Shown piece after piece: positions 7,756 through 18,795 of a DNA stretch of 64,000 nucleotides; positions within the stretch are counted from its first letter, which is position 1; the number at the start of each line of letters is the position of its first letter. Both the position numbers and the translations under genes were made by a program. Origin of the DNA: Pantoea eucrina (GTDB lineage: Bacteria; Pseudomonadota; Gammaproteobacteria; Enterobacterales; Enterobacteriaceae). The stretch covers positions 1-64,000 of the forward strand of contig NZ_MAYN01000006.1 in assembly GCF_001691555.1 (NCBI RefSeq). The letters are read 5' to 3'. Under the pieces are notes generated by a model. That model ran no database searches, was not told the origin of the DNA, and worked only from the letters and a program-made list of their open reading frames with translations.

Positions 7756-8479
7756 TACATTTTCAGGTGGAAGCTTTCTGTACAGACCGAGACATGAAGG
7801 TGTAAATATGACATTGCAAGGTACAAATCTGCTTCAAGTATGCCTTACACTGTTGCGGAGTTACTGCTTTCACAATTACGCAACAGACTTTCGGACAGGC
7901 CGCAGCTGACGGTCACTACACTGAAAACCCGCTTTAACCACTGTAGGTGACAGGTAACCACTATGGAGGGAAGACCGCCGTTAGTAAGCCTTGTAGATCT
8001 TATGAGTACACTGATAAAAAATATATAAAACATTGTGTTAGTGAATAACAGCGCAGCAAAGGCTGTTTTCAGCTTATCGTTAAAACGGATTTTGCTGCCT
8101 ATAGTGGATATCTGAGACACAGAAATGAAATACTCATACATAACGATGCAGCCCTGACTAGGCGCTTCAAAGCATTTTATTGGGTGCATACCTACACAGT
8201 GAAGTTATCAATGAGAGTGTGTAATGATTTTTACTGGCCAAAAGCAGCTAACCACAAGAAGCTATCGAAATTAACAAACAGGCATCAACGACAAGCAGGA
8301 CAGTGAGCAACTGGCAGGTTGAGCCTGATGGGCCAGCAGTACGTTTGAAGACATTGCAACGTTAGGGATGAACCCCATAATTTAACATAAATAGCATTAT
8401 ACGAACTGGGTGGTGTTTTTTATATTAAATCACTTTGGCTAATTTTGACCATTTCCAGCTATTTAGTGACAAGACTGCT
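7756..8479. other. 720-bp gap, no recognisable gene
   Basis: The open frames here (for example 7845-8189, minus) give no family resemblance and have no ribosome sites. The sequence looks like eroded DNA between the dehydrogenase unit and the rpn remnant. I see no RNA gene or clear repeat. Confidence 0.4.
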
Positions 8480-8927
8480 TCAGCTCTTCATCTCATCAGT
8501 CAGACCAGTTGCACTCATAACAGACTGAATATTCATACCATTCTTTAACAGATTGTGGGCGATCTCGAGGCTGTCTTCCTGCACGCCCTCCCGTAAACCT
8601 TCTTCTCGTTCCTCCAGACGACCTTCCTGACGGCCTCTCTGCTCAAGCTGCTGTGCAATCGTCATCAGTTCATCTGCATGTTGTGGTACCCGCTGCGCCA
8701 GTTAGCGGATAAAGCCGCCTGCATCGGGGGGGGGGGCACCCGCCTGGAGCATATATATTACCAGTGCGTGCATCACTGCCGGACTCCAGCCTGAGCGTCG
8801 AGGGGTCGTAAATCGCGAACAGCGCAGGCGGCAGATGTAGCTTCATAAAGTCCCGCGCAGTCTGCTGGTGAGAGAGAAATGTTTTGAAGACCGCATTATG
8901 CGGCGCAGGCGTGTTGTTGTTCTTCAT
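8480..8927 (-). pseudogene. Rpn/YhgA family nuclease, internally deleted
   Basis: The N-terminal part, from an ATG at 8927, reads TPAPHNAVFKTFLSH and RDFMKLHLPPALFAIY, typical of the Rpn (YhgA-like, PD-(D/E)XK) recombination-promoting nuclease family. The C-terminal part (QHADELMTIAQQLEQRGRQEG then a charged repeat and a final helix) is present in another frame. The catalytic middle, more than 150 residues, is missing. The join contains a run of 11 G (8726-8736), and the C-terminal frame carries an in-frame TAA soon after it. The gene is dead. The family is often found as multiple decayed copies in enterobacteria. Confidence 0.75.
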
Positions 8928-9190
8928 TGCGTCACCTGAGCATTTTCCCTGAGCTTCTATGATATTAACGAGGCTTGAATCAAAGCAGACTTCCTGAAGC
9001 CTGATATATTTCTCAAATTGACGGCGCACTCTGTCAGACAAATATTTTTTAGCCATTCTTTAGCGACTGCCCCAACCAAATATAAAAGAGTATCAAAGCG
9101 TTATTTATAAATACTATCAATAATAACTACGCATCAATACCGGATTACTATCCGCCAGCGCAGTAAAGGGTAACTACAGGGAGATCACGC

Positions 9191-9361
9191 GTGAAAGATT
9201 TTAAAGGTAACAAACAGGCTCTGCCTGTGCGCTACTGTAAACAGTGTCACAAACCCATGACGTGGCGCAAAAAGTGGGAGAAAAACTGGGACGAGGTACA
9301 GTACTGCTCTGAACGCTGCCGCCGCGCCGCGAAAGCGGCACGGACAGCAGCAGAGTCATAA
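9191..9361 (+). CDS. DUF2256 small zinc-binding protein
   Basis: This 56-residue protein starts at GTG 9191 after gggag. It has YCKQCHKPMTWRKKWEKNW followed by YCSERCRR, which is the DUF2256 signature: two CxxC-type pairs around a tryptophan-rich basic core. The family is widespread next to cryptochrome/photolyase and short-chain dehydrogenase genes and has no established function. Here it sits alone, its stop 4 bases from the convergent stop of the sugar transporter. It was too short for common gene-size cut-offs, but the motif makes it convincing. Confidence 0.8.
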   Translation: MKDFKGNKQALPVRYCKQCHKPMTWRKKWEKNWDEVQYCSERCRRAAKAARTAAES

Positions 9362-9365
9362 GGGG

Positions 9366-10817
9366 TTAGTTTGCAGGCGCCGTTTCTTGGCGCTTGTCAC
9401 CAAACCGTTCCCGCATGTGCGCTTCAATCTGCTCCAGTGACTTGCCACGCGTTTCCGGCAGCACCAGCGCGACAAAAATCAGCGATCCGACATTGATAGC
9501 GGCAAAAATAAAGAAGGCGTTGTTACCCACTAGCGACAGCAGAGGCGGAAAGGCAAAGGCCACTGCCGCATTACAGATCCACTGAAAAGCCACCGCCGAG
9601 CCGGTCAGTACGCCGCGTACCTGCATTGGAAAGAGTTCTGACATCAGCAGCCAGTATACCGGTGAAATGCACATCTGCATAAAGAACAGAAATACCAGAA
9701 TACAGGCGAGCGCCAGCAGGCTCTGCGTCATGCTGTTCGGCATAAATACCAGCACCGCGCCCAGCGCCAGCTGCATTGCAATCACAATACATAACCCGGT
9801 CATCAGCATTTTGCGTCGGCCAAAGTGACTGATTGCCTTGATACCGGCAAACGTCGCCAGTACGGAAACTACACCATTGCCGATGGTCGCAGCAATCGAG
9901 GCGCTGGTTCCCATGCCGGTACTCTTCAGGATAATCGGCGTGTAGTACATAAAGGCGTTGACGCCGGTAAACTGCAGCACAATGCCCATGCCGCAGCCCA
10001 TCAGCAGCAGACGGACAATCCACTTCTCTTTCAGCAGTTCACGCGCCGCGGGCCCCTGTCGTGCCATACGGGCGTTTTCGCGCATCTCTTTCATTTCAGC
10101 TTTAATTTCGCGCGGGTTTTCGCGCAGCTTACGCATGATGCGCATCGCTTCACTGAGGCGGCCCTCCGCGACCATCCAGTGCGGCGACGCCGGGACAAAG
10201 AAAGTGCCGATAAACAGCAGTACGCCCGGTACCATTGCCAGCGCCAGCATATAGCGCCACATTTTCGGATCGTGCAGCAGCAGACTCATCGCCGCGCTGA
10301 CGATATAAGCCAGCAGCTGGCCTGAAACAATCATCAGCTCATTGCGGCTTACCAGCGGCGCACGACGCTTGGGTCCTGCGATCTCAGCGATAAACACCGG
10401 CACAGTCGATGAACCGCCGCCCACGGCAATGCCGAGTATAAACCGCATTACCACCATGATTTCAATATCGGGGGCTACCGTGGTACCAAAGGCGCCGGCG
10501 ACAAACAGCAGCGCCAGACTGCGCAGCGTAATACGGCGGCCAAAGCGATCGGAAACGTAACCGCTGAGAAACGCACCTACCGCGGAGCCAAACGTCAGGG
10601 AGGATGTCACCAGCCCTTCGGTAAAAGGCGTAAGGTTAAGCCCGCCCTGTGCGGCAGGTAGTGTCATATAGGGCAGTGCGCCGGAAATAATTCCGGTGTC
10701 ATAGCCGTATGCGAGGGCTCCCATTGTGGCCACCAGCACCACAAAAAACAGTCGTTGCTGAACGGTGAAATTAAGCGCGCCGCCGTCGTCCGGCGAGTCT
10801 TGAGAAGAGTTTTGCAT
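9366..10817 (-). CDS. MFS sugar porter family transporter
   Basis: This 483-residue, 12-helix protein carries sugar porter motifs: DRFGRR after helix 2, GGGSSTVPVFIAEIAGPKRR in the helix 4-5 region, PVYWLLMSELFP near helix 10 and the C-terminal PETRGKSLEQIE. It most likely brings a monosaccharide or polyol into the cell with protons across the inner membrane; the closest recalled types are the YdjK, GalP and myo-inositol transporters. The ATG at 10817 has agggatg before it and is preferred to an upstream ATG at 10844. The LysR gene is divergent (248 bp between starts), so that regulator may control it. The exact sugar cannot be read from sequence. Confidence 0.85.
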   Translation of the reverse strand: MQNSSQDSPDDGGALNFTVQQRLFFVVLVATMGALAYGYDTGIISGALPYMTLPAAQGGLNLTPFTEGLVTSSLTFGSAVGAFLSGYVSDRFGRRITLRSLALLFVAGAFGTTVAPDIEIMVVMRFILGIAVGGGSSTVPVFIAEIAGPKRRAPLVSRNELMIVSGQLLAYIVSAAMSLLLHDPKMWRYMLALAMVPGVLLFIGTFFVPASPHWMVAEGRLSEAMRIMRKLRENPREIKAEMKEMRENARMARQGPAARELLKEKWIVRLLLMGCGMGIVLQFTGVNAFMYYTPIILKSTGMGTSASIAATIGNGVVSVLATFAGIKAISHFGRRKMLMTGLCIVIAMQLALGAVLVFMPNSMTQSLLALACILVFLFFMQMCISPVYWLLMSELFPMQVRGVLTGSAVAFQWICNAAVAFAFPPLLSLVGNNAFFIFAAINVGSLIFVALVLPETRGKSLEQIEAHMRERFGDKRQETAPAN

Positions 10818-11065
10818 AGCTGCATCCCTGTTTAAATGGCACACACAGCACGTTGCTGTGTAAAGAAAGGTATGAGTATAGGAGCGATTTTCGGAATGGG
10901 ATCTGAATCACATAATTCGTTAAAAGCAGCGGGTCCCCGGTACTAAACCAGTAAGGTATGCCGTCTGCCTCTGTAAGCCGGGCGCAATCATATTGCTGTA
11001 TCCGTTTCCGGTACGCCCGTGCCGGCCGATACCTTACCCTGCACTGCCTGAAAGGATGCTGCCTG

Positions 11066-11965
11066 ATGCCCGTGAATTTTGATCTTAATGACCTCTATGC
11101 GTTCCGCGCGCTGGTGGAATATGGCAGCTTTCGCCTGGCAGCAGAGTCGATCTGCCTGTCGCAATCTGCGCTGAGCCGCCGGATTGAAAAACTGGAAGCG
11201 GCGCTCGGCACGCGGCTTTTTGACCGCACAACGCGTCGCGTTATGCTGACGCTCTATGGCCAGAGCTTTGCTGAGCGATCTGAACAGCTGCTGGCAAACG
11301 TGGAAGCGGTACTGGCTGACATCAATCAGGTAAGCCAGGAGCGCACCGGTCTGGTGACGGTCACGACAGTGCCTTCGGCTGCGTACTACTTTATGCCTGA
11401 AGTGATCCGGCGCTTTCGCGCACGCTATCCGCGGGTGCGGGTCAAAATTATCGACAGTAGCGTGGGCAATGTTATTGAGGCGGTCAGCAGCGGCCAGGCG
11501 GATTTCGGGATTTGCTTTGCGAAAAGCCTGCCGCCAGCCATTGAATTTTTACCGCTGGAAGAGGATGTGTATGTTGCGGCCTGCCGGCACGAACACCCGC
11601 TGACGCGCCGATCATCACTGAGCTGGGAGGAGTATTTTCAGCAGGAGTATATCGGGCTGGATAAGGTATCAGGTAACCGCTCCCTGCTCGACCAGGCGCT
11701 GGCGCATATCATTCCGGCCCGGCCCAGCATCTGTGAAACGCGCCACGTCACTACCCTGTTAGGCATGGTCGAGGCGGGCATTGGTATTGCGGCAGTGCCG
11801 GCGATGTCGATGCCCTCCTCAGGACACTCCTTACTGGCGCAGATACCGCTGACGCATCCGGTGGTGACCCGATCCGTGGGTCTGATTCGCCGTCGTGGCC
11901 GTATTCAGTCATACGTTGCCGCCGAGCTGGAGAAGCTCATTACTGAACAGTATCACCCTGCTTAG
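11066..11965 (+). CDS. LysR-family transcriptional regulator
   Basis: This 299-residue regulator has an N-terminal winged helix (FDLNDLYAFRALVEYGSF, then LSQSALSRRIEKLE, about residues 5-60) and a LysR substrate-binding domain. The ATG at 11066 with aaagga nine bases upstream is preferred to the ATG at 10958. It is divergent from the sugar porter and convergent with the ModA-like gene, whose 3' end it overlaps by 26 bases. The effector is unknown. Divergent placement favours the sugar porter as target, although the citA/modA-like unit is also plausible. Confidence 0.85.
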   Translation: MPVNFDLNDLYAFRALVEYGSFRLAAESICLSQSALSRRIEKLEAALGTRLFDRTTRRVMLTLYGQSFAERSEQLLANVEAVLADINQVSQERTGLVTVTTVPSAAYYFMPEVIRRFRARYPRVRVKIIDSSVGNVIEAVSSGQADFGICFAKSLPPAIEFLPLEEDVYVAACRHEHPLTRRSSLSWEEYFQQEYIGLDKVSGNRSLLDQALAHIIPARPSICETRHVTTLLGMVEAGIGIAAVPAMSMPSSGHSLLAQIPLTHPVVTRSVGLIRRRGRIQSYVAAELEKLITEQYHPA

Positions 11966-12737
11966 CGGTCGCGGTTACGCTGTGCATACCGGTTGCGGTC
12001 ACAATTTTCTGCGCCTGCGGAGAGGCCAGGAAACTCAGAAGCGCTTTACCTTCATCGGGATGCTGCGCGTTTACCGTTACCGCGCCGGCGAAGCGGGTAA
12101 TGTACTGCACATTTGCCGGCAGCTCACCGGCAAAACTGACACCCGGCACCGGCAGCAGCTCGCTGACCTGCTGGAAGCCAATGGCGTAACGTCCCTGCGC
12201 CACCTGCGAGGCGACCGGAATGCGCTCCACCATCTGCGCTTTTGTCTGCATCTCCCGATCGATCCCCAGCTTTTTAAACAGCTCATTACTGACATAGCGG
12301 CCGCTGGCGCTGTCTGAATAGGCGACAGACTTTGCGCTAAGCAGTGTCGTACGCAGCTCAGCATCGGTTTTAATCGCCGGCAGCGGATCGCCCTGCTTTA
12401 CCACGATACCAATCGGCGAGTCTGCCAGCTCCTGGCGGGTGCCGGCGGCAATGCGCTTATCCTGCTGCAGATGCGTCAGCGCATCACCGACCATAATTAC
12501 TACATCAGCCTGTTCACCGCGTGCCAGGCGGTTAGGGATAGCCTGCGGCGTCTTCCCCATAGAGGGGCCGGGGATAACTACCAGATGGTTACCGCTCTGT
12601 TTTTCATAGACGGGTGCCAGTTTTTCCAGTGCAGCTTTAAAGCCGCCGGAGATCATCACGCTGACATCCTGCGCCAGCACGTTGGTGCTGAACGAAGCGA
12701 GCATGATTGCAGTAAGGCTCAGAATCGGTTTATACAT
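11940..12737 (-). CDS. ModA-like periplasmic solute-binding protein
   Basis: This 265-residue protein has a signal peptide ending NVLAQD and the type II binding-protein fold of the ModA group (ISGGFKAALEKLAPVYEK, then PSMGKTPQAIPNRL and ADVVIMVGD). No ModB or ModC gene is nearby. Instead it lies 14 bases downstream of a citA-like MFS symporter in one apparent operon, so it probably does not bind molybdate for an ABC importer; an organic anion ligand or a sensory role is more likely. The ATG at 12737 follows the citA stop closely and begins a normal signal peptide. The 3' ends of this gene and the LysR gene overlap. Confidence 0.75.
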   Translation of the reverse strand: MYKPILSLTAIMLASFSTNVLAQDVSVMISGGFKAALEKLAPVYEKQSGNHLVVIPGPSMGKTPQAIPNRLARGEQADVVIMVGDALTHLQQDKRIAAGTRQELADSPIGIVVKQGDPLPAIKTDAELRTTLLSAKSVAYSDSASGRYVSNELFKKLGIDREMQTKAQMVERIPVASQVAQGRYAIGFQQVSELLPVPGVSFAGELPANVQYITRFAGAVTVNAQHPDEGKALLSFLASPQAQKIVTATGMHSVTATAKQGDTVQ

Positions 12738-12751
12738 TATTTCATTCCCTG

Positions 12752-14047
12752 TTAGCGTGCGGTTTGCAGCGTCAGTGCGCGACGACGATAGAGATAGAGC
12801 GTGGCGAGCAGCGCGCAAATTGCGGCAAAGCTCATCCAGTAGCCTGGCGACGCTTTATCACCGGTATACTCAATCAGCGCAGTGGAGATAACCGGCGTAA
12901 AGCCGCCAAAGACCGCGGTCGCCAGGCTATAAGCCAGTGAAAAGCCCGCCACGCGCACTTCAGCTGGCATGATCTCGGTCAGAGCAGGGATCATAGCGCC
13001 GTTATAGAGGCCGTAAATGAAGGAAAGCCACAGCAGTACCGTCAGCATCATAGAGAAGCTTGGTACCGCCGCCAGCATGGTCAGCGCCGGGTAAGCGGTT
13101 GCCAGCGCCAGCAGCGTCATCGCGACCAGCACTGGCTTACGGCCAAAGCGGTCAGACAGGGCACCGCCCACCGGCAGCCAGAGAAAGTTAGAAATGGCCA
13201 CCAGCAGCGTGACCAGCAGACTATCTGATGCGCTGAGCATCAATACTTTTTTGCCGAAGGTGGGCGCGTAAACCGTGATCAGATAGAACGCGGTAGTGGT
13301 CATCGCCACCATCAGCATGCCCGCAATCACAACCGGCCAGTTGCTCAGCAGCGTTTTAAATACCTCACCCATCGCCAGATGTTTACGGCGCGCGGTAAAC
13401 TCCTGCGTCTCTTCCAGCTTGCGACGCAGAATAAAGATAAACGGCACGATCAGGCAGCCAAACAGGAACGGGATACGCCAGCCCCAGCTGCTGATTTCAC
13501 CCGGCTCCAGCGCAGCGTTCAGGGCAAAGCCCATTGCGGCTGCAACCATAATGGCAACCTGCTGACTGCCAGACTGCCAGCTGGTGTAAAACCCTTTTCG
13601 TCCCGGCGTGGCAATTTCAGCAAGATAGACCGAAACACCGCCCAGCTCAGCGCCTGCTGAAAAACCCTGCAGCAGACGGCCGGTCAGCACCAGCAGGGGT
13701 GCCCAGAGGCCGATACTCTGATAAGAGGGGATCAGTACAATCAGGAATGTGCCCGCCGCCATGATAGAGAGCGTGACGATAAGCCCTTTACGACGGCCCA
13801 CTTTGTCGATGTACGCGCCAAGTACAATGGCGCCGATAGGACGCATCAGAAAACCGGCGCCAAAGACGGCAAAGGTCATCATCAGTGAGGCAAACTCACT
13901 GCTGGCCGGAAAAAAGGTATGGGCGATATAGGTGGCGTAGAAGCCAAAGAGAAAAAAATCGAACTGCTCCAGAAAGTTACCGGATGTCACGCGCAGTATG
14001 GCACTGATACGCGAACGGGTGGTCATGGGTGAGGTAAAGGAATGCAT
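12752..14047 (-). CDS. citA: CitA-like citrate/tricarballylate-proton symporter (MHS family)
   Basis: This 431-residue, 12-helix MFS protein of the metabolite:H+ symporter family closely follows the plasmid-borne CitA citrate carrier: [20 protein letters not shown] in helix 1, [12 protein letters not shown] after helix 2, [22 protein letters not shown] and the [14 protein letters not shown] stretch. It should import citrate or a related tricarboxylate with protons, giving aerobic citrate use. The ATG at 14047 has ggag about 8 bases upstream. It forms an operon with the ModA-like gene. Tricarballylate (TcuC-like) is the main alternative substrate. Confidence 0.85.
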   Translation of the reverse strand: MHSFTSPMTTRSRISAILRVTSGNFLEQFDFFLFGFYATYIAHTFFPASSEFASLMMTFAVFGAGFLMRPIGAIVLGAYIDKVGRRKGLIVTLSIMAAGTFLIVLIPSYQSIGLWAPLLVLTGRLLQGFSAGAELGGVSVYLAEIATPGRKGFYTSWQSGSQQVAIMVAAAMGFALNAALEPGEISSWGWRIPFLFGCLIVPFIFILRRKLEETQEFTARRKHLAMGEVFKTLLSNWPVVIAGMLMVAMTTTAFYLITVYAPTFGKKVLMLSASDSLLVTLLVAISNFLWLPVGGALSDRFGRKPVLVAMTLLALATAYPALTMLAAVPSFSMMLTVLLWLSFIYGLYNGAMIPALTEIMPAEVRVAGFSLAYSLATAVFGGFTPVISTALIEYTGDKASPGYWMSFAAICALLATLYLYRRRALTLQTAR

Positions 14048-14309
14048 CAGAATCTCCAATTGTCATGGGCGCTTTATCGTTGCGCCTGTCACGAAAGACT
14101 GGATCAGAAAAATAGAGTTAATAAGCGCAATAAACTCATGCACTGATGCGTTACATGCATTAATACAGACCCGAAGCTGAAAATCATTTTATATATTAGG
14201 TTGTTAAATATTTGTAAGCATCATGTCAGGAATATTCAGGCTGAAAGGAGATACATCAGCTTTGTGACCAGCTTCAAGCCTAAAGTCCAAACTTTTACAC
14301 TCAAAAGCT
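14048..14309. other. Promoter region of the citA-like unit
   Basis: About 260 bases between the citA-like start and an IS1 remnant, AT-rich, with no frame of note. The promoter of the citA/modA-like operon must lie here unless transcription starts in the IS1 remnant. Confidence 0.4.
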
Positions 14310-15075
14310 GGTAATGCTACCAACTTACTGATTTAGTGCACGATGGTGTTTTTTGAATTGCTCCAGTGGCTTCTCTTGCCATCAGTTGTCCCTCCCGTTC
14401 AGCTACTGAAGGTGTGGTGCGTAACGGTATAAGCACTGCCGGACATCAGCGCTATCTCTGCTCTCACTGCTGTAAAACATGGTAACTGCAGTTTAGTTAC
14501 ACCGCTTCTCAGCTCGGTACACACCAGAAGATTATTGATATGGTCATGAATGGCGTCGGATGCCGGCCCTCAGCGCATTATGGACGTGGGCCTCAACACC
14601 ATTTTCCGCCATTTGAAAAACTCGGGCCACAGTCAGTAACCTCGGGTATACAACCGGGGGTGATGTGATTGTCTGCGCTGAAATGGACGAACAGTGGGGC
14701 TAGGTCAGTGCGAAATCACGCCAGCGCTGGCTGTTTTACACGTATGACAGGATACGCAGGACAGTTGTGGCCCGTGTATTCGGAGAACGCACTATGGCCA
14801 TGCTGGAACGTCTTATGAACCTACCGTCGGCCTTTGACGTGGTGATATGGATGACGGACGGCTAGCCGCTGTATGAATCACGCCTTAAGGGAAAGCTGCA
14901 CGTTATAAGCAAGCAATATACGCAGCGAATTGAGCAGCATAACCTGAATCTGAGGCAGCATCTGGCAAGGCTGAGCAGGAAGTCACTGTCATTCTCAAAA
15001 TCGGAGGAGTTGCATGACAAAGTTATCGGGCATTATCTGAACATAAAACATTATCAGTAAGTTGGAGTCATTACC
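14310..15075 (+). mobile_element. Degenerate IS1 copy
   Basis: Both ends are recognisable (ggtaatgctaccaactt at 14310; aagttggagtcattacc ending 15075), giving 766 bp in the opposite orientation to the first copy. insA starts at GTG near 14366 but hits a TAA after CCKTW, and insB has in-frame stops (gggctaggtc near 14700, acggctagcc near 14865). The sequence is clearly diverged from the copy at 2186, so it is an old insertion. No target duplication is visible. Confidence 0.85.
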
Positions 15076-15104
15076 CGTAAGTTATGGCATTGATAACTGT
15101 ATAC

Positions 15105-15787
<683 letters not shown>

Positions 15788-15989
15788 CTATAAATAAACT
15801 CTGTTCTCAACGAGACGCCTGCACTAAGGCCATGCCGGGCTGGCACGGACACGTGCGTATCCTGAAAGAGAAACCTGCCAGCACACTGATTTCCTCACGA
15901 GCTCAGTTTCTGCGATTTCCTGGCTTTGCAGATTCAAGGTAATTGTCTGCCATGACGTTCATCGCCTGTCATGAGTGGTTATATGTGAG

Positions 15990-16405
15990 AACTATCACTC
16001 CTTACAGCTTATATAAGCTATAAGGAGTGGATGTTATGGCTTGATCATAAGCTGTAGTGAGTAAACATAAGCTATAGGAAGTAATGTAAGTTCTGCTATT
16101 TTATAGCTGAGAAGCCGGAAATGCATATAAACCCTTAAAAATCAGCAGGATAATCTCAAGTAAGAAAGACTCTGACTTGTTAATCATAAGCTGTAGTGAG
16201 TAATCAGCTACTCGCCATCACTGCATAAGCTATAGTGAGTGGAATAAGCGGCAATTTGCGTTCTTTATAAACTGTAGTGAGTAAGAGTCTTCAGGGGGAG
16301 AGGTTATATAAACTATAGTGAGTGACCTCGACTCCTCAGCGCATAGATATAAGCTATAAGGAGTAAAACGCGCCCTTTGTACCACAGAGCTAAGCTGTAG
16401 TGAGT
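15990..16405. repeat. RepA iteron array downstream of repA
   Basis: At least nine copies of a 16-bp repeat, consensus ataagctrtartgagt, lie in the plus orientation at about 16011, 16047, 16067, 16186, 16225, 16267, 16308, 16349 and 16390, plus an inverted one near 15997-16010. They sit beyond the 3' end of repA. In RepFIB plasmids such a distal array limits copy number by titrating or handcuffing RepA. Confidence 0.85.
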
Positions 16406-16513
16406 AGTTTTTCTAAAATTAATAAAATTCAGAGAGTTACTATAAGACTGTACTTACAGCCTCATTAATTCTTTGCTCTCCTGATAAGAGAACCACTCAT
16501 CACAGCTTATCTG

Positions 16514-17542
16514 TTACTGAGACTTAAAAATCTTTTCCAGATCCTGAAGTGAAATACCGAGCTTATCCAGAAGTTCAATCTTTTCCTGCAGTTGCGGATC
16601 GAGTGGCTCTTTTGTTTTCGTTGTTGCCTTCGGTACTTCCAGCTGCTCCGTCTTGGGCGCTCTGAGCTTTGGATAGCGATTATGGACCTGGAAGTAGACG
16701 CTGCGTCCCTTCTGAACTTCGCTATAGTCCAGATAACCAATCTCTTTGAGCTGCTCCATCGCACGGCGCACTGTCTGGTTCTGCGAAAACACAGGAGAGC
16801 GCAGATTCAGCCTTTCGCGAAGGCGCGCCAGTGAGATAGGGGCCGGGTTCTTGGGAAGGCTTTCAATGTAGGTATAGAGCGCCTGAGCGGACTCACGGCG
16901 TTTAAGCGCGTTGATCGCCTTGAGCTGCAGTAACACCTTGTGATCAAACTCGTAGAGCTCGAAAAGCTTCGGGTCAGCCTGCAGGATAACAATGTCCTTT
17001 TTGGTATCGTAAAAAGCAGACTGGACCAGATGCGTGATGTATTCTTTTGCATCGTCGCCGCTTTTTGAAGAGAAAGAGATGGTAGTGCTGGCAATACGCT
17101 TCAAAGACGGGCTGATACGCTCTCTGAGCTGCTTTGAGGAGCGACTTGAGGGAATGCCGCAGAGCTTGGCAAACTCTACAAATGAGAGCTGTACCTTGTC
17201 GCCAATGACCTTGTCTTTGTGCTTTGCAAAGGAATGGATGATCCCGACCCAGGTCTTGAAATCGTTATCCATATCCAGGCGCGGGCCGACTATCTCAACC
17301 TTTTCATAACCTTCTGCTTTCGCAAGAGACAGGCGCGTCAACTCCTCGGTGGCATCGGTTGTTGAAGAGGTGTTTTTCTTGCTGTTTTTTAACGACTTAA
17401 GCGTAGGGACAAATACGCCCAGGCGCATCAGTGCCACCGGCTGCACGGTATTATTGGCATTCGGCGTCAGGGTTACGATTTCCCCGGATTTTGTGTCTTT
17501 TTCTTCAAAAAGCTTTGTTAAGTCAAGATTGTCGCTGGCCAC
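16514..17542 (-). CDS. repA: RepA replication initiator, RepFIB/Rep_3 family
   Basis: The product (342 residues from the preferred GTG at 17542) is a Rep_3-type initiator that binds iterons and opens the plasmid origin. Hallmarks include [20 protein letters not shown] near the start, [39 protein letters not shown] in the second winged helix and [15 protein letters not shown]. The frame stays open to 17671, but the only starts there are TTG-type and overlap a DnaA box; the GTG at 17542 (VASDNLDL) matches where RepFIB/RepHI1-like proteins begin and has caggaac upstream. It is flanked by iterons on both sides, the classic RepFIB plan, and resembles the RepA of large Pantoea plasmids. The C-terminal tail (about 300-342) is low-complexity and charged. 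Confidence 0.9.
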   Translation of the reverse strand: MASDNLDLTKLFEEKDTKSGEIVTLTPNANNTVQPVALMRLGVFVPTLKSLKNSKKNTSSTTDATEELTRLSLAKAEGYEKVEIVGPRLDMDNDFKTWVGIIHSFAKHKDKVIGDKVQLSFVEFAKLCGIPSSRSSKQLRERISPSLKRIASTTISFSSKSGDDAKEYITHLVQSAFYDTKKDIVILQADPKLFELYEFDHKVLLQLKAINALKRRESAQALYTYIESLPKNPAPISLARLRERLNLRSPVFSQNQTVRRAMEQLKEIGYLDYSEVQKGRSVYFQVHNRYPKLRAPKTEQLEVPKATTKTKEPLDPQLQEKIELLDKLGISLQDLEKIFKSQ

Positions 17543-17661
17543 AAGCGTTCCTGCACACGTTTCAGAGGATCGTTGAGCATGATCAACCGATCCGGATTGT
17601 GAATTGTTAGATAACAACTCGCCAATGATCGAAGTAACCCTCTGACAAGCAATCAGATTAG

Positions 17662-17905
17662 TTATCCACAATCAAAACGGGAAATGAGCGATAAACTCAC
17701 TATAGCTTATGTCTTTTCCTAATTACAGCTTATATTTTACTTTCTATAGCTTATTGTGATCTCTGTATAGCTTATATTTTACTTGTTATAGCTTATGCGG
17801 ACCCCTCTTCAGGCCAGAGCTGGTGCGGCCTGCGGCGATCGGGGATCTCTTTGGGATCTATAAAGGATCTCATTAGGATCAATTTATTGGGATCTATCGC
17901 GTGGA
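17662..17905. other. Plasmid replication origin (oriV)
   Basis: Around the five origin iterons are a perfect DnaA box (ttatccaca, 17662-17670), two close matches in reverse (cgtggataa and agtggataa near 17889-17905), and a 60-bp stretch at about 17835-17895 with repeated gggatct/ggatct words containing Dam GATC sites in AT-rich DNA. The same parts (iterons, DnaA boxes, GATC repeats that melt) make up P1 and RepFIB origins. The limits given are approximate. Confidence 0.8.
17695..17796. repeat. RepA iteron array at the origin
   Basis: Five copies of tatagcttat (second copy tacagcttat) start at 17701, 17724, 17745, 17766 and 17787. They are spaced 21-23 bp, or two helical turns, and inverted relative to the downstream array. 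They lie just upstream of repA, where RepA would bind for initiation and autoregulation. Confidence 0.88.
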
Positions 17906-18660
17906 TAAGTGGATAACTCTAAGGGCTTTCTGCTTAACAGGCATACTCGCGCCATCATCAACGGGTCATTTACAGCCGATCTCTGCTGCAGATAAACCGT
18001 CGCTGTAGCCACTCTTAGCCAGCCTGCATTTATGTGCTGGTGAAAGCCTTGAGGTGCTATGGGGTCTCACCCTCACTCTATGAAAGAAATGTGATGAGAG
18101 ACCTCTCTGAAATTGTCTGAGGTGTTTTGTGCTCACTACCAGTTCGTCATACATTCCCTTTTAAGCGATTACTCAGCAATAATGTCACAGGATGAGGAGC
18201 CAACATTATGCTCGCATATAAAAACCCTGGTCGTATAGGACTGCTAAAAGGTATGCTAAAAATGCTCCCACTTATTTTTTAAGAAACTGTTATTAAATAA
18301 TATTTTTATTTTATCAGGCTTGATTGTGTGTTTTTTGCACAGACCTATAAGATATTGAAAGCAACGTTATCAGCACAGCCACCACAACTATCGGACAAGT
18401 TCTTCGCATCAATTTGTACGTTGAGACGCTACAGATATACCTCCTCCTATGATTCAAGACGTGGGCAACGAACAGCGGTTCCAGTTAACAGACCATGTGG
18501 CGTCTTAAGTGGAAAGTAGTCATTATGAGTTTCCCTATCACTTCTGCATGTTTGATCGATAATTCTTATAAGCTGAACGTTAGGGATTCAGGGCCAGGCA
18601 GATTGGGCAGTTGAGTCAACTGTGAAGACTAAGCCGTGCAGAATCAGGATATTCAATGAT
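17906..18660. other. Gap between origin and parS, no recognisable gene
   Basis: About 750 bases without a frame that resembles a protein. The short frames at 17966-18154 and 18328-18519 have no ribosome sites or family match. The first part may belong to the origin; the rest is featureless to me. Confidence 0.4.
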
Positions 18661-18696
18661 GGGAATTTCAGGTTGAAATTTTCCCATATTGGCGAG
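18661..18696. promoter_or_regulatory. P1-type parS partition site
   Basis: aatttca-gg-ttgaaatt (18664-18680) forms a pair of ParB A-box-like heptamers within a longer inverted repeat bounded by ggga/tccc. tggcga (18690-18695) is the inverse of the P1 B-box tcgcca. It lies 100 bases beyond the 3' end of parB, as in P1. Assignment is by motif layout. Confidence 0.65.
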
Positions 18697-18795
18697 ATAT
18701 AACAGTAAGTTAGAGCGGTTTTTTGGTGGGTATCCAATAAAAAGGGGAGATACTCACTGGAGTAACTCCCCTTCTTTTGCACACTGGATTGAAAA

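Noticed and set aside
7845..8189. 114-codon open frame on the minus strand
   Set aside because: Composition is not coding-like and there is no start signal or family resemblance.
15990..16405. Possible CRISPR array
   Set aside because: The repeats are only about 16 bp, unevenly spaced, and match the repeats on the other side of repA. They are RepA iterons, and no cas genes are present.
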